This document shows positions 11,149-22,230 of a stretch of DNA of 64,000 bases, piece after piece. The notes beneath the pieces were generated by a model, which was not told where the DNA came from, searched no databases, and saw only the letters and a list, made by a program, of their open reading frames with translations. The stretch covers positions 5,553,476-5,617,475 of the forward strand of contig NC_079414.1 in NCBI RefSeq assembly GCF_026213295.1. The letters run 5' to 3'. The stretch is from Gadus chalcogrammus (lineage: Eukaryota; Chordata; Actinopteri; Gadiformes; Gadidae). The translations under genes and the position numbers were made by a program. The first letter of the stretch is position 1. Every line of letters begins with the position of its first letter.

Positions 11149-12055
11149 TTTACCGTACCATCTGACGCCTGCCTATCAGTTCCCTCTGCTCTGAGTATTT
11201 CGTTAATAGACTCAGGAGTCAGTCCTTCCACCTCTAGATACTTCTCTGCTGCTTTGATTATAATCTTAATTCTCACCGTCTTGCTGTCCGTTTGTGCAGT
11301 ACAGTTGATTACTTCCACCATAAAGGCAACAAATTTCTCTTTATCTACCACCAAAGTTTTTTCTGAAACCTTGCAGCACTTTTGCACCACTCTTTGGGTT
11401 GGAGCTTGAACCACCTGTGACACCTTTGGGCTTGCGCTAGATTTTGTAGGCCTATTATAGTCTACCTTTCTTATTGCTTCGGCATAGGTAATGTTTCCTT
11501 TAACTTTTACATTCTGAACTTGAATTGCTCTCTTGTGCGCTATACATCCCTTGTATGCGGCACTGTGTTCACCCCCACAGTTACAACACTTAATTTTAGT
11601 CCCTTCACCACAATTACCGTATTCATGATCACCCCCACACTTAGCACAACGATTCTTAGCCCTACAAGCTACCGCTATGTGACCAAACCTTTGGCATTTA
11701 AAACACCTTGTCGGAGGAGGAATGTATGGTCTCACTGCGTAACTTACATATCCAACCTTTACTCTCTCCGGTAATCTATCCTCATCAAATTATATCATTA
11801 CTGACAAACTAGGTCCCTTAACTCCATCTCTGGTATATGTCAGACGCTTAACTTTGTTTACTTGAGCTCCTCTTACATTGGTTTTAATTTCTTCTTCAGT
11901 CAGATCAGTTGGTACACTAGATATAACTCCCATAACTCTCCCTCTTTCTTCCCATATCTGCGGTATAACATTCTTTCCCATCAGTGTTTTGCACCTCATT
12001 AGACCAACCTGTTGATCTTTATCCCTACAAACAATCATCAAGTTTCCATCCGGTA
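11145..12055 (-). pseudogene. LINE ORF1, gag-like protein with three CCHC zinc knuckles
   Basis: The N-terminal part (GNLMIVCRDKDQQVGLMRCK...SSVPTDLTEEEI) looks like an RNA-binding fold. It is separated by one in-frame TAA near 11788 from the C-terminal part. That part contains CFKCQRFGHIAVAC, CAKCGGDHEYGNC and CCNCGGEHSAAYKGC, three CCHC knuckles in a row, then a basic tail. In I-type LINEs this protein coats the element RNA. The start codon is lost: the frame runs into MITE sequence upstream of 12055. Confidence 0.7.
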
Positions 12056-13588
12056 CGGCCACACCAACCGCGTTGCTCGCGTTAAGGCCTCCACACACCG
12101 GCGCCGCAGTATGGCAAGCCATCCCCGCCAGAAAGCGGCATCATTTATACGCGTATCACCTTCATTACGCCGTAAAATACGCGTGTAAAATGTAGAAAAA
12201 CGCGCAAAAAAGCGCCGCTTTTTACGCCGCAATTGAGCCTTTCAAGAGCGCGGGTAAAAAGCGCCGTTTTGAACATCAAAACGCGCGTAAAATACGGCGC
12301 TTTTGTGCACATCACAACGCCGTAAAATACGGCGTTCCTCTAGTATGCTAATAATCTCCACCCTTCTTTTCTCTCAGCCAATGCATTTGAAGTGTTTGCG
12401 CCCAATCGCTGAACAAGAGAAGCAGACCAAATCAGTTCAGCCAGCGCAGATCTGCTTTGAGGAGTTCTCCTCTCATTTGTTGTTAGTTGTAGCGTCATAT
12501 AGATATATATTAGTAAATCCAGTTACAACAGTGTGGTCACCGTGGCCGTGGCCCAATCGATAGAGACGCTTGCTCTGTAGGCAAGAGGTTGTTTTAAAAA
12601 ATCAATAAAAATACATTCGCGTCCTCGGCAGCCAGTCAGTTTCGTTCTCGGTGCTGGTCTCCGCCAGGGCTGCGCCTTGTCACCAATCCTGTTTGTGATA
12701 TACATGGACAGGATATCGAGGCGTAACCACACAGAACCTCCTCACCGTCATAAGGGAGCACTTCGGGGCACTAGATTGCTTTAGAGCGGTAGGCCCTATA
12801 CTGATCGCGTCGTGTGTCTTTCCAGTGTCAAATAGCCTAGTTCACGAATAAAATCACCATGAGGTTCAAGTGCGGCCATAACTAAGGCTAAATATAATTA
12901 GACAGTCTATTGCTGGTTAAGGTGGTTGGCTCTTTTTTCTTCGCTGCGTTCTGCCTTCTGGTGTAGCCTATAACTATGCATGTAGGCTATCTATTTTTGT
13001 TTTTCTGTTTCGGGTTTAAAAAAACCAACACACAAAACACAGAAACACAAATGCCGTTTATTTGTTTATTCCTTTTGCCCTTTTTCAGTTTCAAAACCAA
13101 ATCAGAAAAAACTAAAAACAATCCTGTTAATTGTTTTTTCTGATTTTGTTTTAAATCGGAATATTCAAAGAACGAACCATACACGGATTCTCCTACCTCC
13201 TATATTCTATCACTTTACTGACACACACAATGTGTGGCAGTAAAGTGACAAGATCATTCCATAGACAATTTTTTTTCCATACAACTAATTTAATTTTGGA
13301 TAGTCATTGCACAGCTGTAATCGAGTATTCTCATTATAGCCTAGTTATATCCTAGTTTTGCATATTTATACATTGCATCCTATTTTCATATTTCATGTGG
13401 CATCTGTATTTTTATGTAGGCTACAGCATCTGTATTTTAAATGTAGCTTATATCTTCTTTTTACATTTTACCTTTTGCTGAGGTGGGCGCTGTATTAGCC
13501 TACTGTATAGGCTGTCTGTATTTGTGTAAGAGTTATTTGTATTGTGTAACCTGCTGGATTATGAAAGTTAGTTTGGGGTAAATAAAGT

Positions 13589-13614
13589 GTCTGTCTGTCT
13601 GTCTGTCTGTCTGG
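13589..13614. repeat. (CTGT)n microsatellite
   Basis: Uninterrupted CTGT repeats inside the centre of the 2.6-kb element. Confidence 0.9.
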
Positions 13615-14190
13615 GGGAAAATGCCGTGAAAAATGTACGCACGGTGCGTTCAGGATTAGGACTGATATTATGTCGGCATAGGCCTAATCAATCGGGTATT
13701 AATATTTGAAGCATTCATATCAGTCTATTCTTTTCGTAGGCTACTCTGCTGTTGGCCTTGATGGGGAGATTTTTTTTTGCTTCCATGCACAAATAGTTGA
13801 ATCCAACAACATTCCTGCGTCTCCAGAGCCCATTTAAGCACCGTGTCAGACTCAGAAGACTGTTTACAAGCCTCTGAACGTTGTTAGAGCATGGCTCCCC
13901 AGTTCATCAGTGTCTCTCTCTATGGCTCCCTCTCACTCCTTTCCACTGTGTATTTATATCGATTGAACAAGAGAGGATGTTACGATAACTCTGCGAAAAT
14001 AAAGGCTCCATGGGTGTAATAATTTAAATATAATTAACTTATAAAGCGTGTAACAAGACACCTAGATGATCTGGCTGGGTGACTAAAAAGGCACTGAATT
14101 TGGAACTTATAACACAGGAGGTCTGGCTTGAGGACTAAAAAGCATTGCGATCATAAAAGCGTGACCATCTGACAAAAGCACAAATCTGAC

Positions 14191-14257
14191 AATAAATGGA
14201 TTCGATCCGACAACCTCTTCCCTACATAGCAAGCGTCTCTATCGATTGGACCTCGGT
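14191..14257 (-). repeat. tRNA-like segment at the inner end of the inverted arm
   Basis: On the minus strand GGTCCAATCGATAGAGACGC resembles an A box and GGATCGAATCC resembles a B box, about 30 bases apart, with CTATGTAG where an anticodon loop would lie. A diverged copy of the first part occurs in the other arm at 12545-12591. Acceptor stem pairing is not evident, so this is at best a tRNA-derived or SINE-like relic. Confidence 0.3.
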
Positions 14258-14695
14258 TATCACAACGTTGAAACTGCATTAACTAATATATATATCTATA
14301 TGAATATGACGCTACAACTAACGCCAAATGAGAGGAGATCTGTGTTGAACTGATTTGGTCTGCTTGTCTTGTTCAGCGATTGGGCGCAAACACTTCAAAT
14401 GCATTGGCTGAGAGAAAAGAAGGGCGGACATTATTAGCATACTAGAGAAACGCCGTATTTTACGGCGTTGTGATGTGCACAAAAGCGCCGTATTTTACAC
14501 GCGGTTTTATGTTCAAAACGGAGCTTTTTACGCACGCTCTTGAAAGGCTCAATTGCGGCGTAAAAAGCGGCGCTTTTTTGCGCATGACGGCGTAAAATAC
14601 GCCGTGTTTCTACATTTTACGCGCGTATTTTACGGCGTAATGAAGGTGATACGCTTCTAAATGATGCCGCTTTCTGGCGGGGATGGCTTGCCATA

Positions 14696-14766
14696 GAGGC
14701 GCGTATATTTACGCGCGTATATTTACGCGCGTATATATACGCGCGTACATGTACGCGCGTACATTT
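14696..14766. repeat. Array of TACGCGCGTA palindromes
   Basis: Five near-identical units of about 14 bp, each centred on ACGCGCGT, sit directly outside the right end of the 2.6-kb element. Confidence 0.75.
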
Positions 14767-14794
14767 CAAGAGTTCAAAAAATTGAACTTTTTAC

Positions 14795-15885
14795 GGTGCG
14801 GCCACACCAAACGCGTTACTCGCGTTGGATAACGCGAGTAACGCGCCTAAGCTGACGCTTGATCATTGTGGGGTGGTTACTCGGTTCAACGCTTCCAACG
14901 CGTCAACGCGCCAACGCAGCTAGATGAGTCCATGTCCATGCAAGTGAACGGAGCGTTCCCTCTTCGTCATAACTATCAAACCAAACAGCCTTCACATTCA
15001 CCGAGCGAACATTATGAAAGTAAAATGCACATTTCTCGCTAAAAATGTTTCCATAAACGCATTTAATGGCGTAACTATGTTACTATTTCCACCCAGAATA
15101 AAGATAGTTGTCGGCCGTGGCTGCGCTGGAGTCCGAGGAAGGAACCCCAAACGCCGCCGTGTTTGGGTGATAGAGCTTAGATCGGGTTAGATTAAATAAT
15201 CTCTGATATAAATAACAATAATCGGGTTAAATAACTTCACATGGTGTGTCTGGTGTGTTTCCAGCATTCGTAGTGTTGATCAGCAGAGAAATAGTCCGCC
15301 AAGACGTTGAGGTTGCTTAGCATCCAGACACTCAGTCCATGCAATGGAACGGAGCGTTCCCTCTTCGTCATAACTATCAAACCAAACATCCTTCACATTC
15401 ACCGAGCGAACATTATGAAAGTAAAATGCACATTTCTCACTAGAAATGTTTCCATAAACGCATTTAATGGCGTAAATATGTTACTATTTCCACCCAGAAT
15501 AAAGAAAGATGTCGGCCGTATGCTTCTGTGCAAGCTCACTACTCTCTGCCAGTGACGTCGGGTCAAGCTCCACGCTGATTGGCTACCGCGGCTAAGCGTC
15601 ACGCGTTGGAGCGTTGAAAGTTCAATTTTCTGAACTCCGGGCGTTGGTGCGTTGGGCGCGTTACTGCGTTTACGTGCGTAATTACGTGCAACTGCCGCGC
15701 CTAACGCCCCCAACGCAACGCTTCAACGCTTCAACGCTTCAACGCGTGTACCGCGGCTAGACCAATGGTTCCCTATGCAAAAATGCAGATTTTCAACGCC
15801 CCTAACGCGAGCAACGCGGTTGGTGTGGCCGTACCTTAACGCGAGTAACGCGTTTGGTGTGGCCGTACCGTAACGCGAGTAAAGG
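14795..15885. mobile_element. CGGCCACACC-ended MITE pair with duplicated core
   Basis: The outer ends read CGGTGCGGCCACACCAAACG on the left and TTTGGTGTGGCCGTACCGTA on the right, an inverted repeat followed by CGCGTTACTCGCGTT-type sequence. The interior contains the same ~170-bp core twice in direct order (about 14940-15125 and 15345-15520), linked by a segment ending in CTAACCCGATC-type sequence. The core recurs at about 34020, 34430, 39230, 39630 and 45370. No long frame is conserved, so I treat it as a non-autonomous family. Confidence 0.6.
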
Positions 15886-15892
15886 CTGATCC

Positions 15893-16114
15893 ATACCTCC
15901 GGATACGGACAGTTTCGTCCGGTCCCGGAGGTGTTTCGTCCTATCTATCTATCCATCTATCCATCCATCCATCCATCTATATATATATATATATATTGTA
16001 TTTGTAGATACTTATATTATACTATATACCTGACATTTTTATTTTATAGTTTATTGTTATTGTTCCCACGAAACACCTCCGGGACCGGACGAAACTGTCC
16101 GTATCCGGAGGTAT
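15893..16114. mobile_element. MITE with ~47-bp inverted repeat starting ATACCTCCGG
   Basis: Left arm ATACCTCCGGATACGGACAG onward is matched by the complementary right arm ending CCGGAGGTAT. Between them are (ATCC)n and (TA)n runs. No clear target duplication is seen. It abuts the left end of the following element. Confidence 0.7.
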
Positions 16115-16129
16115 CGATCTATGGCAAGC

Positions 16130-16860
16130 CGAATTGTCATTTATTAACTCAGTTTGACTATCCGGAATTTATATTGCAGATATCTGCAATTCAGTTTCGC
16201 CTAGTCAAAACTAACATTTCGGATATCCGCAACTACATTCCTCCTATCCGCAATTGTCATTTCAGATATCCACAAAGACATTCCTCCGAGGCGAAATGAC
16301 GTCATTTTCGCCATTCATGTCTATGGGGTTTCTCATTGCGGATATCTACAATTCAGTTGCGGATATCCACTTTGTGAATTACGGATATCTGCAACTGAAT
16401 TGTAGATATCTGTAATTCCAGTTTGAGATATCTACAATTTGATTCTGACTAGTCATAATTCCAGTTCAAGATATCTTTAATTCACCTCAATTCAAGATAT
16501 CTACATGTCCCTTTTCAGATATCTTAAATTAAGTTTTGACTAGGCGAAATGAAGTTGTAGATATCTCTAACTGGAGTTACGACTAGTCAAAATGACGTTG
16601 TAGATATCTCTAACTGGAGTTACGACTAGGCGAAATGACGTTGTAGATATCTAATATCAAGTTATAGATACCTTGAAAGGAATTTTGATTAGAGATATCT
16701 ACAATTGTAGATATCTTTAACTTTCATTCTGCCTAGGCGAAACTGAATTAAAGATATCTTGAATTCGAGTTTTGACTAGGCGAAATGACGTTTCAGATAT
16801 CTGTAATGACGTTTCAGATAATGACGTTTCAGATATCTGTAATGACAAATTATAGGACCG
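16130..16860. repeat. Subterminal array of GATATC palindromes
   Basis: About 20 occurrences of GATATC, usually as AGATATCT or GGATATCC, spaced by roughly 20-50 bases. They are interleaved with CTAGGCGAAA/TTTTGACTAG segments and AATTGCAG/CTGCAATT words. The same array, shorter, lies inside both ends of the 13.95-kb element (17060-17400 and 30735-30930). Repeated subterminal words commonly serve as transposase-binding sites; that role is inferred. Confidence 0.8.
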
Positions 16861-17013
16861 TTTACTTTAAGCGGGAGCGGAGCATCTCCTCGTTCAATCA
16901 TCATTCCCACTGATTACATCGCTCCATATAGCACCATGTCAGAGCAGCCGGAGGTCGAGGGAGTCTGGGTTTTTAACCGTCTTTTTAACGCTGCGGCCCG
17001 TGCCAGGCAGGAG

Positions 17014-17020
17014 CTGGCAG
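17014..17020 (+). other. Target site duplication, left copy (CTGGCAG)
   Basis: Immediately precedes TATGGCAAGCC. It matches 30974-30980 and the single copy in the uninterrupted exon 1 on the minus strand. Confidence 0.85.
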
Positions 17021-17465
17021 TATGGCAAGCCGAATTGACATTTATTAACTAAGTTTGACTATCCGGAATTTACATTGTAGATATCAACAACTTCATTCAA
17101 GATATCTGTTACGTAGTTGTGACTAGTCGAAACGACAGTTAGAGATATCTGTGACGTAGTTTTGACTAGTCGAAACGATAGTTAAGAGATATCTGTAATT
17201 CAGTTTTGACTAGGCGAAACTGAATTACAGATATCTGCAATGACTTCACGGAAAACGACATTCAACTCGTCACACATCTTAAATGACAATTGCAGATTTC
17301 TGTAATTCAGTTTCGCCTAGGCAGAATGAAAGTTAAAGATATCTCAAACGTCATTTGAGTGTTGGGCATTACGCTTTAGATATCCAGAAATACGTAATTT
17401 CCCCTTGCCGCCATAATCAAAGAAGAAGTGGGTTCATTTCCGAATGGAATAAGAAAGGAGCAGTC

Positions 17466-19870
17466 ATGGCGTTGGCTGTGATCGAAAAGATCACGAGAAA
17501 ATGCCATGAAATTGAACAAGCCCACACACAGGGGATGTGTGGAGAGAGAGAACGTCGTTCTATTGAAAGCTGTCAAAGAAATCTCGGAAGAATTTAATAT
17601 TTGATATCACCGGAGACAAACAACGAACTCAAACGCTCTTTGGCTGAAGTGAAAAATCTAGTTGGCACACATTTCCAGGCTGGGGAAGACCGAAGTTTCT
17701 CTGTCGGTCGCATTCGTTCAGGTATGTCCGTTTTTCACTGCATCCATAGGCCTATATGTAAGGGAACGCCGGTCATTATCGGGAAAATAAGCCCCGACAG
17801 GGCAAACAGGACACCGACGCGCAGCGGAGATAATTGCTTTGCCCTGAGGCCCAGTGCTCTTACTGTCCTGTCGAATAAAGGCAACTTGTTTAAAATAAAA
17901 TAAATAAGTTGCCTCCAATTCTTATGAAAGTATACTAAATATAGCCTATATTAAAGCTAAAGCTATAATGTCATATTGTCATAATGTCATATTACAGTGA
18001 TAAAACGATATTTTACCTAGGCTAACTAAAACGCTATAACTATGAAAAGCCTGTCTGTTGCAAGATGTATATCCTCACACAAATGTATTAACCTATGTTT
18101 AGCAATAATTGTTTATATTTATTAATTTACTGTATGTATCCATGTGCTTATTAGAGCAATCATTAAATGTATTAGTCTTACTGTTATGTCCACTGGTCAC
18201 AGCAATAAATACAGTATTTTTGCAAACCCTAAAGCCTCTCCACACCCAGGGTAGCCTATTGGCCTATTCATTAACAATATGCAATTTCAATGCATGTTTG
18301 AGAATTGGTATGCTGATATATAGGCCTACTTTAAATTACAATTAATAAACAGTCCAATGCTGCCTCAACCCTTAAACCTTGTTGACTTTTTATTTTGTGT
18401 AGGGAGAGCAGGCCGTCCAGCCATTGATGTTACCAGAGAACAGATAGAATTTCTGCTAGCGCAAGGCCATACAATTGCAAAAACTGCTGAAATACTTGGA
18501 TTTTCCTCATCATTTCTGTACAAGAAGTCAAAGTTGATGGGTATACCTGTCAGAAGTATGCGGCCTGCAATAGATGATGGTGAACTAGAACAACATGTGA
18601 GGCAACTTCAGGGCCAATATCCTAATTCTGGAAATGAGGTAATTGGTGGTCTTAATTTTTAGCCTGTATTTAATTCACATTTGTGTGCCATTGTTTTTTG
18701 ATTTTTTTTTTACTTTTCCAAAATCTGTTTCAGATTATTCAAGCCCTGTTGCGCACACAGGGTGTCTTTGTTACACGGTCCAGAGTGCGTGAGATGTTGA
18801 CACGGGTGAATCCTACTGCTGCTGCAAGGAGATGGAGCAGGACAGTTGCAAGACGTGTTTATCATGTACCTTACCCCAACAGTTTGTGGCACATTGATGG
18901 GAACATGCGTCTGATAAGGTTATTATTACCAGACTTGTCATACTTACTACCAGACTTGTCAATATATTCTTTTATATTTTTAAAAGAACTTCAGCAAGTG
19001 AAAAACTGGAGTTCACAGCTATATTGTTTCAAGACTACTGTCAATAGTATTAGAATTTCAAGTAATCATTTTATTTGTTTTTCAACCTTTCTAGATGGGG
19101 CTTTGTGACTCATGGTGCAATGGATGGATACTCCCGTCTGATTACTTACCTCAGCTGCAGCACAGACAATCGTTCCACAACAGTGCTTTCTCAGTTTTTG
19201 AAAGCAACATGCCTCTACGCCCTACCATCAAGAGTCAGATCTGATCATGGTGGTGAAAACATCCTTGTGGCTTTGTTCATGCATCTAGTTCAAGGACTTG
19301 AACAGAGGTTTCATAACCGGACGATCAGTTCACAATCAGAGAATTTAACGCCTTTGGCGTGATGTATTTTTGCATGTGTTGCAGCACTTTTACCTAATGT
19401 TCTACTCCTTAGAGGATTCAGAGGTTCTAGACCCAGATAATGATGTCCACAGACTATCACTGCATATTGTTTATCTTCCGGAGATTCAAAACAGACTGGA
19501 GCAGTTTAGACAGGCCTGGAACCTCCATCCGTTGCGAACAGAAAATAATCGCACACCAACTCAACTCTGGACAGAGGGCATGCTCAGAAATATTGCCACA
19601 GACAGCACAGCTGTCAACAATGTGTTTGGGGAGAATCCCTACAGCGACCAAAACATTGAGGCCATCCTAGCGCAGTACGGAATTCAAACACTGCCTACAC
19701 TTGATGAGGAAGAGTTCCCAGCTGTAAGGGTAGAGCCACCTCAACTCATCCTCACTCAGCAACAACAGACATCTGTGCACAATGCAATCCAACACATTTC
19801 TGATTTGAAGATAAAATATCAGGCTTGCTGTACCGCAATTGTCAGTATTTTGCAAACTGATCAGGTATAG
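17466..19870 (+). pseudogene. DDE integrase-core (IS3/rve-like) transposase, inactivated
   Basis: Exons by splice signals: 17466-17721, 18403-18638, 18734-18918, 19095-19870. The first reads MALAVIEKITRKCHEIEQ and has an in-frame TAA at 17595-17597. Exon 2 has a helix-turn-helix (GHTIAKTAEILGFSSSFLYK). Exon 3 ends NSLWHIDGNMRLI with the first catalytic Asp. Exon 4 continues WGFVTHGAMDGYSRLI and RVRSDHGGEN with the second Asp. A frameshift lies between about 19290 and 19325. In the new frame GRSVHNQRI is followed by TAA (19346-19348) and then RLWRDVF, so the expected catalytic Glu of RIERLWRDV is a stop. The tail (QFRQAWNLHPL, NNRTPTQLW) is conserved. Known role of the fold: cutting and joining the element ends. 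Confidence 0.8.
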
Positions 19871-19929
19871 TCCAATTCCAAGCCCAGAGACAACATTTTA
19901 TTGGTTGCATATATTATCCAGGCTTCAAG

Positions 19930-20398
19930 AAAGGACTCCACCCCCTCCTCCCTTGGAGACTGGACTCCACCCCCTCTCCTCCCTTGGAGACAGGACTCCA
20001 CCCCCTCTCCTCCCTTGGAGACAGGACTCCACCCCTCCTCCCTTGGAGACAGGACTCCACCCCCTCTCCTCCCGTGGAGACAGGACTCCACCCCCTCTCC
20101 TCCCTTGGAGACAGGACTCCACCCCCTCTCCTCCCTTGGAGACAGGACTCCACCCCCTCTCCTCCATTGGAGACAGGACTCCACCCCTCCTCCCTTGGAG
20201 ACAGGACTCCACCCCCTCTCCTCCCTTGGAGACAGGACTCCACCCCCTCTCCTCCCTTGGAGACAGGACTCCACCCCCTCCTCCCTTGGAGACAGGACTC
20301 CACCCCCTCTCCTCCCGTGGAGACAGGACTCCACCCCCTCCTCCCTTGGTGACTGGACTCCACCCCCTCTCCTCCCTTGGAGACAGGACTCCACCCCA
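19930..20398. repeat. Minisatellite, ~28/31-bp units
   Basis: About 15 tandem units of ACTCCACCCCCTCTCCTCCC followed by TTGGAGACAGG. A shorter version lacks three bases (CCCCTCC), and isolated variants have CCGTGG, CCATTGG or GGTGACTGG. The array begins about 60 bp after the transposase stop. Frames reading through it are repeat artefacts. Confidence 0.9.
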
Positions 20399-20446
20399 TG
20401 GGTTTCAGCGGCCCTCACAACCCCACACCACCACCCCACCCCTTTC

Positions 20447-20556
20447 AAGTGTATATTGTATATAGTTCTCTGCAAACCTATGGTGGCATCATGCTTTCAG
20501 TGTGTATATTGTATATAGTTCTCTGCAAACCTATGGTGGCACCATGCCTTCAGTGT
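20447..20556. repeat. Tandem duplication, ~60-bp unit
   Basis: GTGTATATTGTATATAGTTC with TCTGCAAACCTATGGTGGCA occurs twice in direct succession, with one or two differences. Confidence 0.7.
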
Positions 20557-20776
20557 GTCTTGAACAACCACACATAAAAGGTTGCACATATTATATTGAC
20601 ATTTTATCGTATTTGTCTAAATGCATACTTGACTGTAGATAGATTTATGAGTGAAGTTACCAACACAATCGATTGGCCAAATCAGGCCTCAACTGTGTGC
20701 GTATTTGAAAATGTGTCGCAGGGACTACAGTCAACAGCTATGCAATTATCTTTTCTGTTCCCTTTTCTCATATTTG

Positions 20777-20887
<111 letters not shown>

Positions 20888-21501
20888 TGGTTCATTCTGT
20901 GTAATTCAGAAGGTAGAGACAGGTAAATTGCATGTTTCCTATTTTACTCTAGTACATGATGACCACTGTAGGAATGTAATTCATGCACTCTAACTTTGTC
21001 GTTGTAATGGCCACCCAGGTGGCGTGGCCAGCCTAATCTAATAAGCAGAGCCTATTGACACCTCAGAGTCAAAGACAAAGAAGTTATAGTTGTGATACTG
21101 AAATTATCTGCAAGTGTATTTATGAATGTAGCATACTGATATTTGGTCTTGAATTAATCCTTGTGGACAGTAGTCTTATGGTTGTTCTGGCAATCTTAAG
21201 CATATGCATAGTTGTGGCCTATGTATTATGTACATTGTGTTAAATTGAACTTCACACCTCAGTCACACATCTGAGGCCTGTTTCAGGTAGCTGGTTTAAC
21301 AATACATACTCTGAGTTTAATCCTGCGCTCTGAGTTGGTTGACACAGAGTTCAGGGTTGAAAAGCAACTCTGGGTTTTCGGTTTCAGAACAGGTGATCAG
21401 CGTTGGGTTAATCAACTCTGAGTATGTTCACTCTGGGTTGAGGGCGTGCCTGTTGACTATGAAGAGCCATCATCATTGGATCTCTGATAACATGATCAAA
21501 C

Positions 21502-22230
21502 ATGGACCAAAAGCGTATATCCACTTACTTTTCCCCCACGGAATTGGAAATTCTAATGAACGTGTATGCCGAGCAGTTACCCATTTTAACAAAAAAAAGC
21601 AATACCGCCGCGGCAGCGAGAGCGCGAGAGAGCTTGGCAGGAAATAGCTGAACAAGTCAATGCGTGAGTCAAATAAATGAGTAAAATAAAATAAGAGGAA
21701 AGTTTAATATCTTCCACTTATTCAATATGTAAATTGTGTGTGTGTGTGTGTGTCTCAATTTACGCAACCCTGAGTTGCCCCACGAGGACTTGGCAGCAAA
21801 TGAAGTACAAAAATATAGTTTAAACAGGTAAACTAATGTTTAATTGAAATCAAATCAATTGTGCTGTTTTGCCTGCTCTGCCTAATTTAACAGCTATGTT
21901 CAACATGTATTATATATATGTATACTATATTTAAGCAGTAAATGTAAGTAGTACATTTCCCAGCCACCCCAACACTGCCAATATGTAATAGGATTTAGAT
22001 ATATTAGAAGGCTACACCTAGGCAAAAATGCATTATAAATATATATGTGTCTTCAAAATAGCGCTTACTGAATATTAGGGTAACATTTTCCTCCATGTTA
22101 GCAAATCGAAAAAATGCAGAGGCCCGGCAGACTGGAGGGGGTCCACCACCTGTAGCCCTCACAGAGGCTGAGGAGATGGCCCTCAGCCAACAGAGTATGC
22201 GTCCTGTGGCTGAGGGCATCCCTGGGGGGA
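21502..22230 (+). pseudogene. Harbinger Myb/SANT-like accessory protein, broken
   Basis: Exon 1 from ATG 21502: MDQKRISTYFSPTELEILMN, then, after a frameshift near 21620, RAWQEIAEQVNA to a donor at 21664. A second piece near 21765-21830 reads CNPELPHEDL, and in another frame fragments of a tryptophan-containing Myb helix, to a donor GTAAAC. A third near 22110 reads ANRKNAEARQTGGGPPPVAL and TEAEEMALSQQS, a typical tail of these proteins. In Harbinger elements this protein helps carry the nuclease to the nucleus and to the DNA ends. Confidence 0.65.

Larger units (their letters stand above)
8436..12055 (-). mobile_element. I/Nimb-type LINE, internally deleted and decayed
   Basis: Read on the minus strand the order is gag-like ORF1 with three CCHC knuckles, ORF2 with an APE endonuclease, a linker, a reverse transcriptase, then a short 3' end with the GGCGGTAATGCACC block and a (GAA)n tail near 8440. 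ORF1 plus APE plus RT matches the I/Nimb group. The RNase H domain expected after the RT is missing because the RT frame runs straight into the 3' end. The 5' end is lost at about 12055 where a MITE terminus (CGGCCACACC) begins. Confidence 0.75.
12110..14695. mobile_element. 2.6-kb element with ~480-bp inverted arms and TATGGCAAGCC ends
   Basis: Left arm 12110-12591 and right arm 14211-14695 are inverted copies with moderate divergence. Both terminate in TATGGCAAGCC, the same 11 bases that end the 14-kb element at 17021-30973. Each arm is packed with CGCCGTAAAATACG(G)CG-type palindromes. The 1.6-kb centre has no coding frame I can support. No matching target duplication is seen (CGCCGCAG versus GAGGCGCG), so one end may have recombined. 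Likely a non-autonomous relative of the larger element. Confidence 0.7.

Noticed and set aside
12110..14695. CRISPR-like array, because of many short palindromic repeats in the arms
   Set aside because: Repeats are irregularly spaced, mirrored between two inverted arms, and the DNA is vertebrate.
19839..20518. Several open frames of 95-208 codons on both strands with repeated TPPPLLPWRQDS or ESCLQGRRG
   Set aside because: They translate the 28/31-bp minisatellite and exist in five of six frames at once.
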